Positions 18,978 to 32,573 of a stretch of DNA of 64,000 bases are shown here, piece after piece. Source of the DNA: Falsochrobactrum shanghaiense. Its GTDB lineage: Bacteria; Pseudomonadota; Alphaproteobacteria; Rhizobiales; Rhizobiaceae. Location: positions 64,501 to 128,500 of the forward strand of contig NZ_QGDB01000004.1 in the NCBI RefSeq assembly GCF_003149535.1. Reading direction: 5' to 3'. A program made the translations under genes and the position numbers. The notes below the pieces were generated by a model that saw only the letters and a program-made list of their open reading frames with translations, was not told where the DNA came from and made no database searches. Positions within the stretch are counted from its first letter, which is position 1. Every line of letters begins with the position of its first letter.

Positions 18978-18985
18978 TTAACCAT
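18978..18985 (+). promoter_or_regulatory. Possible CtrA half-site
   Basis: TTAACCAT, the described alphaproteobacterial CtrA half-site, lies 47 bases upstream of the outer-membrane protein start at 19032. A single 8-mer match is weak evidence. Confidence 0.25.
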
Positions 18986-19031
18986 ATCCTTTTACGGTTT
19001 ATCCACCACGTTGCAACCAATTGAAGAACAT

Positions 19032-20624
19032 ATGTTTTTTGCCAGGATCGCTAATAGCGTATCAGCGCCCCTTACCCGCAGGCTGCGCAGCCTTTTGCTG
19101 GCGGGTGTGGTTGTGGTTATCGGCACCTGTCCCCTTCATGCACAGGATGCGGAATTGCGCGGCAGCGTTGCCGAGGATGTGCTTGCCGTATCGTCGCCGG
19201 AAACACTTGAAAATCACAGGCTTGCGGGAAACGATAGCAATGCGTTACCGGAAAACGAGATACAGGACGAGGATTTCACGCCACCTGTAGAAGAAAATAC
19301 CGCGCCGCCTGAAAATGACAGGGTTAAACCCGCGACTATCGTTTCAGAGCCGCAATCATCGGTGCATTCATCTTCGGATAATGCGCGCGCCGAAGCGATC
19401 AGCCCCGAATCCGAAGGCGGAAACGGACGCGCACGCAGTGAAAACCCGCGTGCACCTGCCGAGCAGGGAGGGCGCATCACAACGCAAAGCGATCCTTTTG
19501 CTCCGGTCGGAATTCGTGCAGGCACATTCATCCTGCGGCCTTCGCTTGAACAGGGCATTCGCGCGACTTCAAATGGCGACAACAGTTCGAGCGGCTCAAG
19601 CGCGGTGCTTTCGGAAACCACCCTGCGCCTTAATGCCCAGTCTGACTGGTCGCGCCATCAGGCTACGATCGACGCATCCGGCACGCTGAGCAAATCCATC
19701 TCCGGCCAGGATGTTTCCGAGCCGCGTCTCGATATTCAGGGCGATCTTCGCTTGGACCTCGACGCGCTCACGACGGTCAATATGCACGGCGGATACAGGA
19801 TACGACGCGAAAGCGCTTCCAGTCCCAACGGTGTGACGGACGCAATCGAACGCCCGTTGCTGCATACATTCGATGGCAGCCTGGGCATCGAGCGCGATAC
19901 GGGGCTGCTGTTGGGACGCGCGACCGCCCGTATCCAGCATGATATGTATGGGGACGCCAAGCTGGCTTCGGGCGGCACCGTAAGCCAGAAGGACCGCGAC
20001 AACAGCTATGCCAGCATCGTCCTGCGCAGCGGCTTTGCTCTTTCGCCTGCGCTAAGACCATTTGCCGAAGTCGAGCTGGGCAAACGCATCTTTGACGAGC
20101 GTCTCGACAGCAATGGCTATGAGCGCAGCGGGACGCAATATGCCCTGCGCGGCGGGCTGATGATCGACCGGGGTGAAAAATTCAATGGCGAACTGGCCGC
20201 AGGCTTTATGCGGGCCAACAGCGACGATCCCCGTCTTGGCAGCATAAGCGGGCCTTCCATCGCGGCGATGCTCAACTGGTCGCCGCTGCGCGGCACCGAT
20301 GTCCGCCTTTATGCGCAAACAATGGTGGATGCCTCCACGACGCCCGGCATTGCCGGCTCGCTCATACATTTCGCCAGTCTCGACGTGACGCGGCGGGTGC
20401 GTTCCGATCTCAGCCTGAACGGCAGGCTCGATCTGAATATCCGCGACAACAAGGACGGCACCGGCACCGATTATACAATCGGCGCACAGATAGGCGCGAC
20501 CTACTGGATCAACCGTTTTCTGGGCCTTGATGCGCGGCTGCGTCATGAACGGCAGACAAGCGGGATCGCTGATCGTGAATACAGCTCCAATAGCGTCTAT
20601 GTCGGCATGAAGCTGCAACGCTGA
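19032..20624 (+). CDS. Outer-membrane beta-barrel protein (BBP2-like)
   Basis: A 530-residue exported protein. Residues about 1-37 are a long signal peptide ending PLHAQDAE. A Glu/Pro/Ser-rich, probably disordered segment reaches about residue 150. The rest alternates short amphipathic strands (RLNAQSDWSRHQATIDASG, IRLYAQ-type repeats) and ends VYVGMKLQR with a terminal arginine rather than the classic aromatic. This fits the beta-barrel porin-2 type family of unknown role. I start at 19032 because it begins the signal peptide; the longer frame from 18804 overlaps kdsD. A CtrA-like half-site lies upstream. Confidence 0.8.
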   Translation: MFFARIANSVSAPLTRRLRSLLLAGVVVVIGTCPLHAQDAELRGSVAEDVLAVSSPETLENHRLAGNDSNALPENEIQDEDFTPPVEENTAPPENDRVKPATIVSEPQSSVHSSSDNARAEAISPESEGGNGRARSENPRAPAEQGGRITTQSDPFAPVGIRAGTFILRPSLEQGIRATSNGDNSSSGSSAVLSETTLRLNAQSDWSRHQATIDASGTLSKSISGQDVSEPRLDIQGDLRLDLDALTTVNMHGGYRIRRESASSPNGVTDAIERPLLHTFDGSLGIERDTGLLLGRATARIQHDMYGDAKLASGGTVSQKDRDNSYASIVLRSGFALSPALRPFAEVELGKRIFDERLDSNGYERSGTQYALRGGLMIDRGEKFNGELAAGFMRANSDDPRLGSISGPSIAAMLNWSPLRGTDVRLYAQTMVDASTTPGIAGSLIHFASLDVTRRVRSDLSLNGRLDLNIRDNKDGTGTDYTIGAQIGATYWINRFLGLDARLRHERQTSGIADREYSSNSVYVGMKLQR

Positions 20625-20631
20625 ATATGAA

Positions 20632-20659
20632 AAACCCGCCTCGTTGGTGAGGCGGGTTT
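20632..20659. terminator. Bidirectional terminator between the barrel gene and galU
   Basis: AAACCCGCCTC and GAGGCGGGTTT form an 11-bp stem with a GTTGGT loop. A-rich and T-rich flanks on both sides suit the two convergent genes. Confidence 0.85.
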
Positions 20660-20680
20660 GGGGTTCGGGACGTGAGCCGC

Positions 20681-21574
20681 CTATTCCGGCTGGATCGTCT
20701 TGAGAAGATCGGCAATCGAATGCTCAACCGATGAGCGAATATCCTTGCGCCAGAGCGCAAAGGCGACATTTGCCTCGATGAAGCCCGCTTTGGAGCCGCA
20801 ATCGAATGTCAGGCCCTGATAGTTGAAGCCATAGAAACTTTGCGCATCCGCCAGCTTCAGCATGGCATCGGTCAACTGGATTTCATTACCGGCGCCTTTT
20901 TCCTGCTTGCCCAGAAGCTCGAAAATCTCCGGCTGCAGAATATAACGGCCATTGATATAGAGGTTGGAAGGCGCGGTTCCCTTGGCCGGTTTTTCAACCA
21001 TTCGGTTGATCTCGAAACCGTTTCCGACGGTCTCGCCCTTGCCGACGATGCCGTATTTATGGGCTTCTTCCGGATCGCATTCCTGCACGGCGATGATATT
21101 GCCGCCGGTCTGTTCATAAAGCTCGACCATTTCCGCAAGGCAGCCTTTTTTCGACTGCATCACCATGTCGGGCAGAAGAAGCGCGAAGGGTTCGTTGCCG
21201 ACCAGTTCGCGCGCGCACCACACCGCATGGCCAAGGCCAAGCGGCACTTGCTGGCGGGTGAAGCTCGTTGTTCCCGGCTGCGGCTGCAAATCCTTCAAAT
21301 GGTCCAGTTCCGCAGTTTTGCCGCGCTCGGCCAGCGTGGAATAAAGCTCCACCTGCGCATCGAAATAATCCTCGATGACCGCCTTGTTGCGCCCGGTGAC
21401 AAAAATGAGATGTTCGATCCCCGCTTCGCGTGCTTCATCGACCACGTATTGAATGACGGGCTTGTCAACGACCGTCAGCATTTCTTTCGGAACGGATTTG
21501 GTGGCGGGCAGGAAACGGGTGCCAAGTCCTGCGACTGGAAAGACGGCTTTACGTATTTTACGGATCGAACTCAT
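20681..21574 (-). CDS. galU: UTP-glucose-1-phosphate uridylyltransferase
   Basis: A 297-residue cytoplasmic enzyme making UDP-glucose for exopolysaccharide, cyclic glucan and lipopolysaccharide synthesis. The nucleotide-binding signature [18 protein letters not shown] starts at about residue 16. [11 protein letters not shown], the LPDMVM substrate loop and [11 protein letters not shown] follow as in GalU. AGGAGAGG directly precedes the ATG. The length is normal. The upstream region carries copy 2 of the intergenic repeat. Confidence 0.95.
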   Translation of the reverse strand: MSSIRKIRKAVFPVAGLGTRFLPATKSVPKEMLTVVDKPVIQYVVDEAREAGIEHLIFVTGRNKAVIEDYFDAQVELYSTLAERGKTAELDHLKDLQPQPGTTSFTRQQVPLGLGHAVWCARELVGNEPFALLLPDMVMQSKKGCLAEMVELYEQTGGNIIAVQECDPEEAHKYGIVGKGETVGNGFEINRMVEKPAKGTAPSNLYINGRYILQPEIFELLGKQEKGAGNEIQLTDAMLKLADAQSFYGFNYQGLTFDCGSKAGFIEANVAFALWRKDIRSSVEHSIADLLKTIQPE

Positions 21575-21593
21575 TCCTCTCCTCGATTTTCAC

Positions 21594-21687
21594 TAGAGCA
21601 TTTCCAGCAACACCGTGAAACGATTTGCCTGGGACAATGCAGCACACAAAGACTTAACCTGATCATTCCGGTTGAACACGTCCGCTC
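21594..21687. repeat. Palindromic intergenic repeat, copy 2 (diverged)
   Basis: It begins TAGAGCATTTCCAGCAA like copy 1, then keeps GTGAAACG, TTTGC, GGGA and AATGC in the same order and a related ATTCCG segment. The right terminal GCTCTA is degraded to GCTCCC. It lies 20 bases upstream of the galU start. Confidence 0.65.
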
Positions 21688-22037
21688 CCAAGCGAACTGC
21701 ATCAACAGGTTGCAACTGCTGGGCTTTAATTATGGCACCTTTATTAAGGAAGGGCGAAAGCCGGTGGATTGTGCCATCACATTAAATGTCCCCGTCTTAA
21801 TTCTGTTTGATAGCCCCCTTTTTTATGCGTTCTTTTTCAGATGGTAAACCAAATGCTAACCTGCGGCCAGTAATGTCGGCTCAAGAGTGCCGACCTCAAA
21901 TTCAACACCGGATAGAATTAACACTCTATCTATCGCAATGAACCAGGGTCCGGTCCAGAGTGCGTTCAGGAAGGTGCTCTGAAAGGAACCTGCCGTTTGA
22001 GGATGGCAGAAAGACGCTTGCAGAAGGGAAACACAGA
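21688..22037. other. Non-coding region between galU and the transglycosylase gene
   Basis: AT-rich divergent promoter region. The only structure I see is a GTCGGC/GCCGAC hairpin (21875-21880 with 21889-21894). I find no convincing small gene. Confidence 0.5.
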
Positions 22038-23276
22038 ATGCTGCGATTTCCATCCATTCCGGGGCGAGGCATAAGCGCTCGATTCACGGCGACCGTCGCG
22101 ATGGCGATGCTGCTATCGGGCCTGTCGGTGGGCCATGCCTCGGCCGATGCCAATTTCCGCAAATGGGTTGCCGGTTTCCGCAATACCGCCATCCAGAGCG
22201 GGGTGACGCCATCCACCTTCGATCAGGCTTTCCGGGGCGTGAATGCGCCCGATCCGGTCGTTCTGGAGAAGGCGCGCTACCAGCCGGAATTCATCGATCC
22301 GATCTGGAGCTATATGGACAATCGGGTCAACGAACAGACCGTCGCCGACGGGCAGAACATGGCGCGCAAATGGGGTCCGTGGCTCAAGCGCATCGAACAG
22401 CGCTTCTCGGTCAGCCCCAATATATTGCTGGCCATATGGTCGATGGAAAGCAGCTACGGCGAAGCTCTCAAGCGAGAGGATGTGATGCGCGATGTGGTTC
22501 GCTCGCTCGCAACTCTTGCCTATGCCGACAAGCGGCGCGCCAAATTTGGCCGCACCCAGTTGATTGCGGCCATGAAGATCCTCCAGACCCGCGACATCGA
22601 CCGGGGCCACCTCAGCGGCTCATGGGCAGGCGCAATGGGCCATACGCAGTTCATCCCGACCAGCTATCAGGCCTATGCGGTCGATATGGATGGCAACGGC
22701 AAGCGCGACATCTGGAATTCCGTGCCCGATGCGCTTGCCACCGCCGCCAATCTTCTGCACCGCAATGGCTGGCAGCCGGGACGCACATGGGGCTACGAGG
22801 TAACACTTCCACCGGGGCGCAAATTCCCTGCCGGGTCGCTTTCCATCGCCCAATGGCGCAAACTCGGGCTTGTGCGCGCCAATGGACGCGCCTTCCCCGA
22901 TAATAATGAACAGGCTACCCTCAAGGTTCTTGATGGCCGCGAGGGACCGGCATTTCTGATGACCAAGAACTTCTTCGTCATCAAGCGCTATAACAATGCC
23001 GATAAATATGCGCTGGCGGTCGGCCTGCTGGCGGATCGTATCGGCGGCTATCAGGGGCTTCAGCGGGACTGGAACCGGCCTTTCACGCCCATTACCGTGA
23101 CCGAGCGTCTGGAATTGCAGTCGCATCTCAAGGCGCTTGGCTATTATGACGGCAATATAGACGGCAAGATCGGCTCTTCCTCGCGGGCAGCGATCGAGGC
23201 GTTTCAGCAGCGCAACGGTTTGCAAAAAGACGGGCATCCGAGCAAGGAAGTGCTCTCGGTTCTGCGTCGGCGCTAA
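22038..23276 (+). CDS. MltB-type lytic murein transglycosylase
   Basis: A 412-residue periplasmic enzyme that cleaves glycan strands with formation of 1,6-anhydroMurNAc. The signal peptide ends near residue 37 (GHASADA). The SLT_2/MltB domain follows, with the catalytic acid E137 in WSMESSYGE. SWAGAMGHTQFIPTSY is the second family mark. A C-terminal peptidoglycan-binding domain (about 345-408, LKALGYYDGNIDGKIG) completes it. The ATG at 22038 with AAGGGA upstream begins the signal peptide; an upstream in-frame start at 21960 lacks support. There is no lipobox, so it is soluble. Confidence 0.93.
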   Translation: MLRFPSIPGRGISARFTATVAMAMLLSGLSVGHASADANFRKWVAGFRNTAIQSGVTPSTFDQAFRGVNAPDPVVLEKARYQPEFIDPIWSYMDNRVNEQTVADGQNMARKWGPWLKRIEQRFSVSPNILLAIWSMESSYGEALKREDVMRDVVRSLATLAYADKRRAKFGRTQLIAAMKILQTRDIDRGHLSGSWAGAMGHTQFIPTSYQAYAVDMDGNGKRDIWNSVPDALATAANLLHRNGWQPGRTWGYEVTLPPGRKFPAGSLSIAQWRKLGLVRANGRAFPDNNEQATLKVLDGREGPAFLMTKNFFVIKRYNNADKYALAVGLLADRIGGYQGLQRDWNRPFTPITVTERLELQSHLKALGYYDGNIDGKIGSSSRAAIEAFQQRNGLQKDGHPSKEVLSVLRRR

Positions 23277-23369
23277 ACCCTGCATTAATATCGGGAGCGC
23301 ATAATCATTCTGCGCTCCCTGTTCTTTTTTGCCGAAAGCGCCCATAATCCCATGGCAGGAAGGCAAGAA

Positions 23370-24518
23370 ATGCAGGCAAAACGGTTTCGGAACAAAACAA
23401 CATCTGTCGCAGCAGCAATGCTTGCCCTATTTGCCGCGCTTTGCCTGCTGGCTGGGCACGCACAGGCGCAGGAACGACCCCGAACGATTTTTGATCTGCT
23501 GTTTGGCCAGCGACGCGCCGAACCGCAGCGCCAGTATGAACAGCCAAGGCAGCAGCGCACCCGGCCTGCAAAGCCCAAACGCTCTTCGAAACCAGCAGCG
23601 CCCGCGCGCGCCAAGGCACCCGTCGAAACAAAGCCTGAAATCGAATTTGTCGAAAAGAGCGCCGACGCCAAAAAGGTTCTCGTGGTGGGCGATTTCATCG
23701 CTGCCGGGTTGGCGGAAGGACTGGAAATAGCATTTGCAGCCGATCCCGAAATCAGCATCGCCAGCCGCGTCAACGGCTCGTCCGGCTTCGTGCGCGACGA
23801 TCATTTTGACTGGCCCGCCCATATTTCAAAAATCCTCGAAGAGGAAAAACCCGCCGCGGTCATCGTCATGATCGGCTCCAACGACCGCCAGCCGATCAAT
23901 ATCGGGGGCCAGAATCACGCCGCGCGCTCACCCGAATGGACCACAGAATATCAGCGCCGCGTCTCCAGTTTCACGAAGGATATTGTCGATGAACATTATC
24001 CGTTGATCTGGGTGGGACAGCCGCCTTTCCGGCCGCGCGGCATGTCGCAGGATATGCTTGCGCTTAACGAAATCTATCGTACGGCATCGGAAAAGGCGGG
24101 CGGGAAATTCGTCGATGTCTGGGATGGCTTTGTCGATGAAGAGGGCAATTTCAGCCAGACCGGCTTCGACATTAATGGCCAGACCGCACGATTACGCGCC
24201 AATGACGGCATCAACACCACCTCGGCAGGCAAACGCAAACTCGCCTTTTATGCCGAAAAACCCTTGAAGGCCCTGCTGGGCGACAGCAGGGACAGTGAGC
24301 AGCTTCTGCCCGCCGCCGGAGCGCCCGATCCCTCGAAACCCGTCGATCGCATCGCGCCGGTAAGCCTGCGCGACATAGGCCGCGACAATAGCGGCGTATT
24401 GCTGGGGAGCAGGCTTGCCATCGGCCAAAAAGAGCCGACTGCGCAGCCGTCCGAACATAAGGCCACACCCGGAAGGGCCGATGATTTCTCATGGCCGCGT
24501 AAAAGCCCGGCAAACTGA
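23370..24518 (+). CDS. DUF459 (SGNH-like) periplasmic protein
   Basis: A 382-residue exported protein. The signal peptide ends near AQAQE, followed by an Arg/Pro/Gln-rich linker to about residue 85. The SGNH-like domain has block I as VVGDFIAAGL, where the GDS nucleophile serine is replaced by phenylalanine, while the GSND block III (VIVMIGSNDRQ) is intact. DUF459 proteins are common next to lytic transglycosylases in rhizobia, as here. Hydrolase activity is therefore doubtful; a binding role in the envelope is possible. The start at 23370 has AGGAAGG upstream. The stop lies inside the loop of a terminator. Confidence 0.85.
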   Translation: MQAKRFRNKTTSVAAAMLALFAALCLLAGHAQAQERPRTIFDLLFGQRRAEPQRQYEQPRQQRTRPAKPKRSSKPAAPARAKAPVETKPEIEFVEKSADAKKVLVVGDFIAAGLAEGLEIAFAADPEISIASRVNGSSGFVRDDHFDWPAHISKILEEEKPAAVIVMIGSNDRQPINIGGQNHAARSPEWTTEYQRRVSSFTKDIVDEHYPLIWVGQPPFRPRGMSQDMLALNEIYRTASEKAGGKFVDVWDGFVDEEGNFSQTGFDINGQTARLRANDGINTTSAGKRKLAFYAEKPLKALLGDSRDSEQLLPAAGAPDPSKPVDRIAPVSLRDIGRDNSGVLLGSRLAIGQKEPTAQPSEHKATPGRADDFSWPRKSPAN

Positions 24519-24531
24519 CGCCGGGCTTTTT
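24501..24531 (+). terminator. Terminator that contains the DUF459 stop codon
   Basis: AAAAGCCCGG(C) pairs with (G)CCGGGCTTTT. The TGA stop (24516-24518) is in the loop. The A-rich and T-rich arms also suit the convergent gltD. Confidence 0.85.
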
Positions 24532-24553
24532 GTTCATATTTACCCGCGCAAAA

Positions 24554-26008
24554 TCAGCGCGGCAGAACCGACGCGCCCATCAGATCGGCATCGATGGCGT
24601 GCGCGGCCTGACGGCCTTCGCGAATGGCCCAGACCACCAGCGACTGGCCGCGCCGTATATCGCCCGCTGCATAGAGCTTGCCGATATTGGTGCGGTAATC
24701 CCGGTCATTGGCCTTCACAGAAGTCGCGCCGCGCCGATCCGTGGCGATTTCCAGCCTGTCTGACATTTCATGCAGAACGCTGTTTTCTGCCGGGCCATAA
24801 AAGCCGATGGCGATGAAGGCGAGATCGGCCTTGATGAAGAATTCGCTGCCCGCAACGGGCTTGCGCTGCTCATCGACCTGACAGCACTTCACATGGGTAA
24901 GCCGTCCGTCCTCGCCGATGAATTCAAGCGTTGCCACCTGAAATTCACGTGAAGCGCCTTCCGCCTGACTGGATGAGGTGCGCATCTTGGTCGCCCAATA
25001 GGGCCAGACGCTGAGCTTGTCTTCCTTTTCGGGCGGCTGCGGGCGAATATCGAGTTGAGTGACGTTGACAGCCCCCTGCCGGAAGGCAGTGCCGACGCAA
25101 TCGGATGCAGTGTCGCCACCGCCGACCACCACGATATGCTTGCCGCCTGCAAGGATAGGCGCGGAGGGCCAGGCGACGGATTCGATATTTTCGCGGCCCA
25201 CCCGACGGTTTTGCTGCACCAGATAAGGCATGGCGTCATAGACACCTTCAAGATCAGCGCCGGGGATGCCTGCGGGGCGCGGCTTTTCAGAACCGCCGCA
25301 ATAAAGCACCGCATCATAGGTGTCGAGCAATCCGCGCAGCGGCTTGTCGACGCCGATATTGACGCCGCAGAGAAAACGCACGCCCTCGCCTTCCATCTGT
25401 GTGATGCGCCGGTCGATCAGGTGCTTTTCCATCTTGAAATCAGGGATGCCATAGCGCAGCAGCCCGCCGGGGCGGCTTTCGCGCTCATAGACATCGACCA
25501 TGTGACCAGCGCGGGCGAGTTGCTGCGCGGCTGCAAGCCCCGCCGGGCCAGAGCCGATGATCGCCACCGATTTGCCGGTCTTCTTGGCGGCGGGCTGCGG
25601 CACGATATGGCCCAACTCATAGGCTTTGTCCCCCAAAGCCTGCTCGACCGTCTTGATTGCAACCGGCATGTCTTCGAGGTTCAGCGTGCAGGCTTCCTCG
25701 CAGGGTGCCGGGCAGATGCGACCGGTGAATTCCGGAAAATTATTGGTCAGATGCAGGTTGCGGATCGCCTGATCCCAGTTGCCGTTATAGACCAGATCGT
25801 TCCAATCGGGGATCTGGTTGTGGACCGGGCAGCCCGTCGGACCATGACAGAAGGGAATGCCACAATCCATGCAGCGCGCTGCCTGCTTCTGCACTTCACC
25901 ATCCGTCATCGGCAGGGTGAATTCATGAAAATGGCGAATGCGATCCGATGCCGGCTGGTATTTTGCCACCTGCCGGTCGATCTCAAGAAAACCAGTTACC
26001 TTACCCAT
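24554..26008 (-). CDS. gltD: Glutamate synthase (NADPH) small subunit
   Basis: A 484-residue flavoprotein that passes electrons from NADPH to the large subunit GltB. N-terminal cysteines (CMDCGIPFC, then CPAPCEEAC) bind iron-sulphur clusters. IGSGPAGLAAAQQLARAG is the FAD-binding Rossmann motif, and VVGGGDTASDC marks the NADPH domain. It lies 51 bases downstream of gltB and is surely cotranscribed. The length is normal for the family and GGGAG is found upstream of the ATG. Confidence 0.96.
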   Translation of the reverse strand: MGKVTGFLEIDRQVAKYQPASDRIRHFHEFTLPMTDGEVQKQAARCMDCGIPFCHGPTGCPVHNQIPDWNDLVYNGNWDQAIRNLHLTNNFPEFTGRICPAPCEEACTLNLEDMPVAIKTVEQALGDKAYELGHIVPQPAAKKTGKSVAIIGSGPAGLAAAQQLARAGHMVDVYERESRPGGLLRYGIPDFKMEKHLIDRRITQMEGEGVRFLCGVNIGVDKPLRGLLDTYDAVLYCGGSEKPRPAGIPGADLEGVYDAMPYLVQQNRRVGRENIESVAWPSAPILAGGKHIVVVGGGDTASDCVGTAFRQGAVNVTQLDIRPQPPEKEDKLSVWPYWATKMRTSSSQAEGASREFQVATLEFIGEDGRLTHVKCCQVDEQRKPVAGSEFFIKADLAFIAIGFYGPAENSVLHEMSDRLEIATDRRGATSVKANDRDYRTNIGKLYAAGDIRRGQSLVVWAIREGRQAAHAIDADLMGASVLPR

Positions 26009-26059
26009 AGAAATGCTCTCCCTCGCTGATCGAGGCTGAATCTTGAAACTGCAAGGCGG

Positions 26060-30817
<4,758 letters not shown>

Positions 30818-30835
30818 CGTCATTTCCTCCAATAG

Positions 30836-30890
30836 GCCCCGGCTGCGGGGCGTCGCGATCAGATACAGGCCGGAACGGCACACCGTTCCG
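30836..30890 (-). promoter_or_regulatory. Tandem hairpins in the gltB leader
   Basis: Two perfect inverted repeats lie just upstream of the gltB ribosome-binding site: GCCCCG/CGGGGC (30836-30841 with 30846-30851) and CGGAACGG/CCGTTCCG (30871-30878 with 30883-30890, loop of 4). Neither is followed by a T run in the minus direction, so they may affect translation or mRNA stability, or be protein-binding sites. Confidence 0.35.
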
Positions 30891-31472
30891 CAATTGCTTT
30901 GCATATGTGGAGAGCCTTATCGAAAAGGCGTTGGACGACGTTCCAATGCGTGCGGATAACAGCCGCCGCGGGGAATATTGTTTAAGCGCCTTGTCTTGTC
31001 AGGCTCGGACAGGTTGACCCGGCCCGCCAGAACAGGCGCACCAAACTCCCTGTCTAAATCAATGTCCTTTGAACGGGATCCTACCCGCTTGCACGAACAT
31101 TTTCTTTCTGCGACCGACGAGAACATTCTAACAGATATTCAGCCAATCGCAGTGTTTTATGGGACAGCATCGGTGAACTAGTCAGTATTGCTGTCCTAAT
31201 TATCTATGGCAGAATTCAAATTCACTCACAAGATGGAAACGCGATTTTTTTCGGCATCTGGCGTAATAAAATGCCACAGCAATGGCAGTCTGCCTCATTT
31301 AGTTGCGCTGGCGCCGTGCTCAGGCAACCATACGACGAATGAAATAGCCGGTGCTTCCGATTTTTCGCAAAGACGGGTTACTCCTGCGGCGCTGAGCGGC
31401 TATAGACACATTTTACGTTTTTGAAATGACGCATCCTGTTTGCGCCAGCAATTCTTGCCAGCGGAGAGAAAC
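30891..31472. other. Non-coding region between gltB and the threonine aldolase gene
   Basis: A long divergent promoter region. Small open frames occur (for example 31206-31424 plus) but lack ribosome-binding sites and protein-like composition. I see no RNA gene. Confidence 0.5.
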
Positions 31473-32522
31473 TTGCATTTTGCTTCCGATAACTGGGCCG
31501 GGGCCCATCCAAAAATCGCCGAAAGCCTTTCCACTCATGCTGCGGGTTTTGCCGAAGCCTATGGCGCAAGCGAACTCGACAAGCGCGTTGAACAGCGTTT
31601 CAATGAATTGTTCGAGCGCGAAGTCGCTGTGTTTTTCGTCGGCACCGGTACGGCGGCCAATTCATTGGCGCTTGCCAGCGTCAACCGTCCCGGCGGCGTT
31701 TCTATGGTCCATCGCGAAGCCCATGTGATCGAGGATGAATGCGGCGCACCGGAATATTTTACCGGCGGCGCACGCCTGCACCCAATCGATGGCGCTTTGG
31801 GTCGCATGGACCCGGAGCTTCTCAAGCGCGAATTGAAACGCTTCGATCCGGCCTTTGTTCATGCCGGCCAGCCCATGGCGGTGAGCATCACGCAAGCGAC
31901 CGAAGTCGGCACGATCTATCAGCCCGATCATATAGAAGCGATTGCAAAAATCTGCCATGACAATGGCCTGCCTTTGCATATGGATGGCGCCCGTTTTGCC
32001 AATGCGCTGGTCTCGCTGGACATGACGCCTGCCGAAATGACGTGGAAACGGGGCGTCGATATTGTCTCCTTTGGCGGCACCAAGAACGGCTGCTGGTGTG
32101 CGGAAGCGCTGGTTTTCATGAAACCCGAACGCGCACGCGACCTGCCTTTCATCCGCAAGCGCGCAGCACAGCTTTTTTCCAAGACCCGTTTCATCGCCGC
32201 ACAGTTCGACGCCTATCTGGCCGACGGCCTCTGGCTTGAACTGGCGCAACATTCCAATGCGCTGGCCGCCCGTCTGGCGCAGCATATCGAAGCTTCCAAC
32301 CAGATGCGTCTTGCATGGACGCCCGAAGCCAATGAGGTTTTCGCGATCATGCAACAATCGGTCTATGAGCATTTGCAGGAGAAGGGTGCTGTTTTCTACG
32401 ACTGGAACCCGCCCCATTCGGAAGTCGATCGCATCAGCGAGGGCGAGATTTTCGCCCGCTTCGTCACCAGCTTCGCCAATAGCGAAGAAGAAGTGGACCG
32501 TCTCGGCGCATTGATCGCCTGA
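31473..32522 (+). CDS. ltaE: Low-specificity threonine aldolase
   Basis: A 349-residue cytoplasmic PLP enzyme that splits threonine or allo-threonine into glycine and acetaldehyde. The PLP lysine is K204 in FGGTKNG. HREAHVIEDECGAPE and LHMDGARFANA are the other cofactor-binding segments. No ATG is available at the conserved N-terminus FASDNWAGAHP. I choose a TTG at 31473, which has GGAGAG 5-6 bases upstream; another TTG at 31440 lacks this. Use of a rare start may keep expression low. Confidence 0.92.
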   Translation: MHFASDNWAGAHPKIAESLSTHAAGFAEAYGASELDKRVEQRFNELFEREVAVFFVGTGTAANSLALASVNRPGGVSMVHREAHVIEDECGAPEYFTGGARLHPIDGALGRMDPELLKRELKRFDPAFVHAGQPMAVSITQATEVGTIYQPDHIEAIAKICHDNGLPLHMDGARFANALVSLDMTPAEMTWKRGVDIVSFGGTKNGCWCAEALVFMKPERARDLPFIRKRAAQLFSKTRFIAAQFDAYLADGLWLELAQHSNALAARLAQHIEASNQMRLAWTPEANEVFAIMQQSVYEHLQEKGAVFYDWNPPHSEVDRISEGEIFARFVTSFANSEEEVDRLGALIA

Positions 32523-32531
32523 AAAACAAAG

Positions 32532-32552
32532 GCGGCGCTTGAAGCGCCGCCC
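32532..32552. terminator. Hairpin between ltaE and hsp20
   Basis: GGCGGCGCT and AGCGCCGCC form a perfect 9-bp stem with a TGA loop. The A-rich 5' flank gives a T-rich tail in the minus direction (hsp20); the plus-strand tail CTCTCATT is a weaker T tract. Confidence 0.7.
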
Positions 32553-32573
32553 TCTCATTCATTCCATTGGCAA

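Noticed and set aside
18804-19031. Extension of the beta-barrel gene upstream to 18804
   Set aside because: It would overlap kdsD and remove the signal peptide from the N-terminus.
31206-31424. A 72-codon plus-strand frame between gltB and ltaE
   Set aside because: It has no ribosome-binding site and no protein-like pattern; it ends at the ltaE leader.
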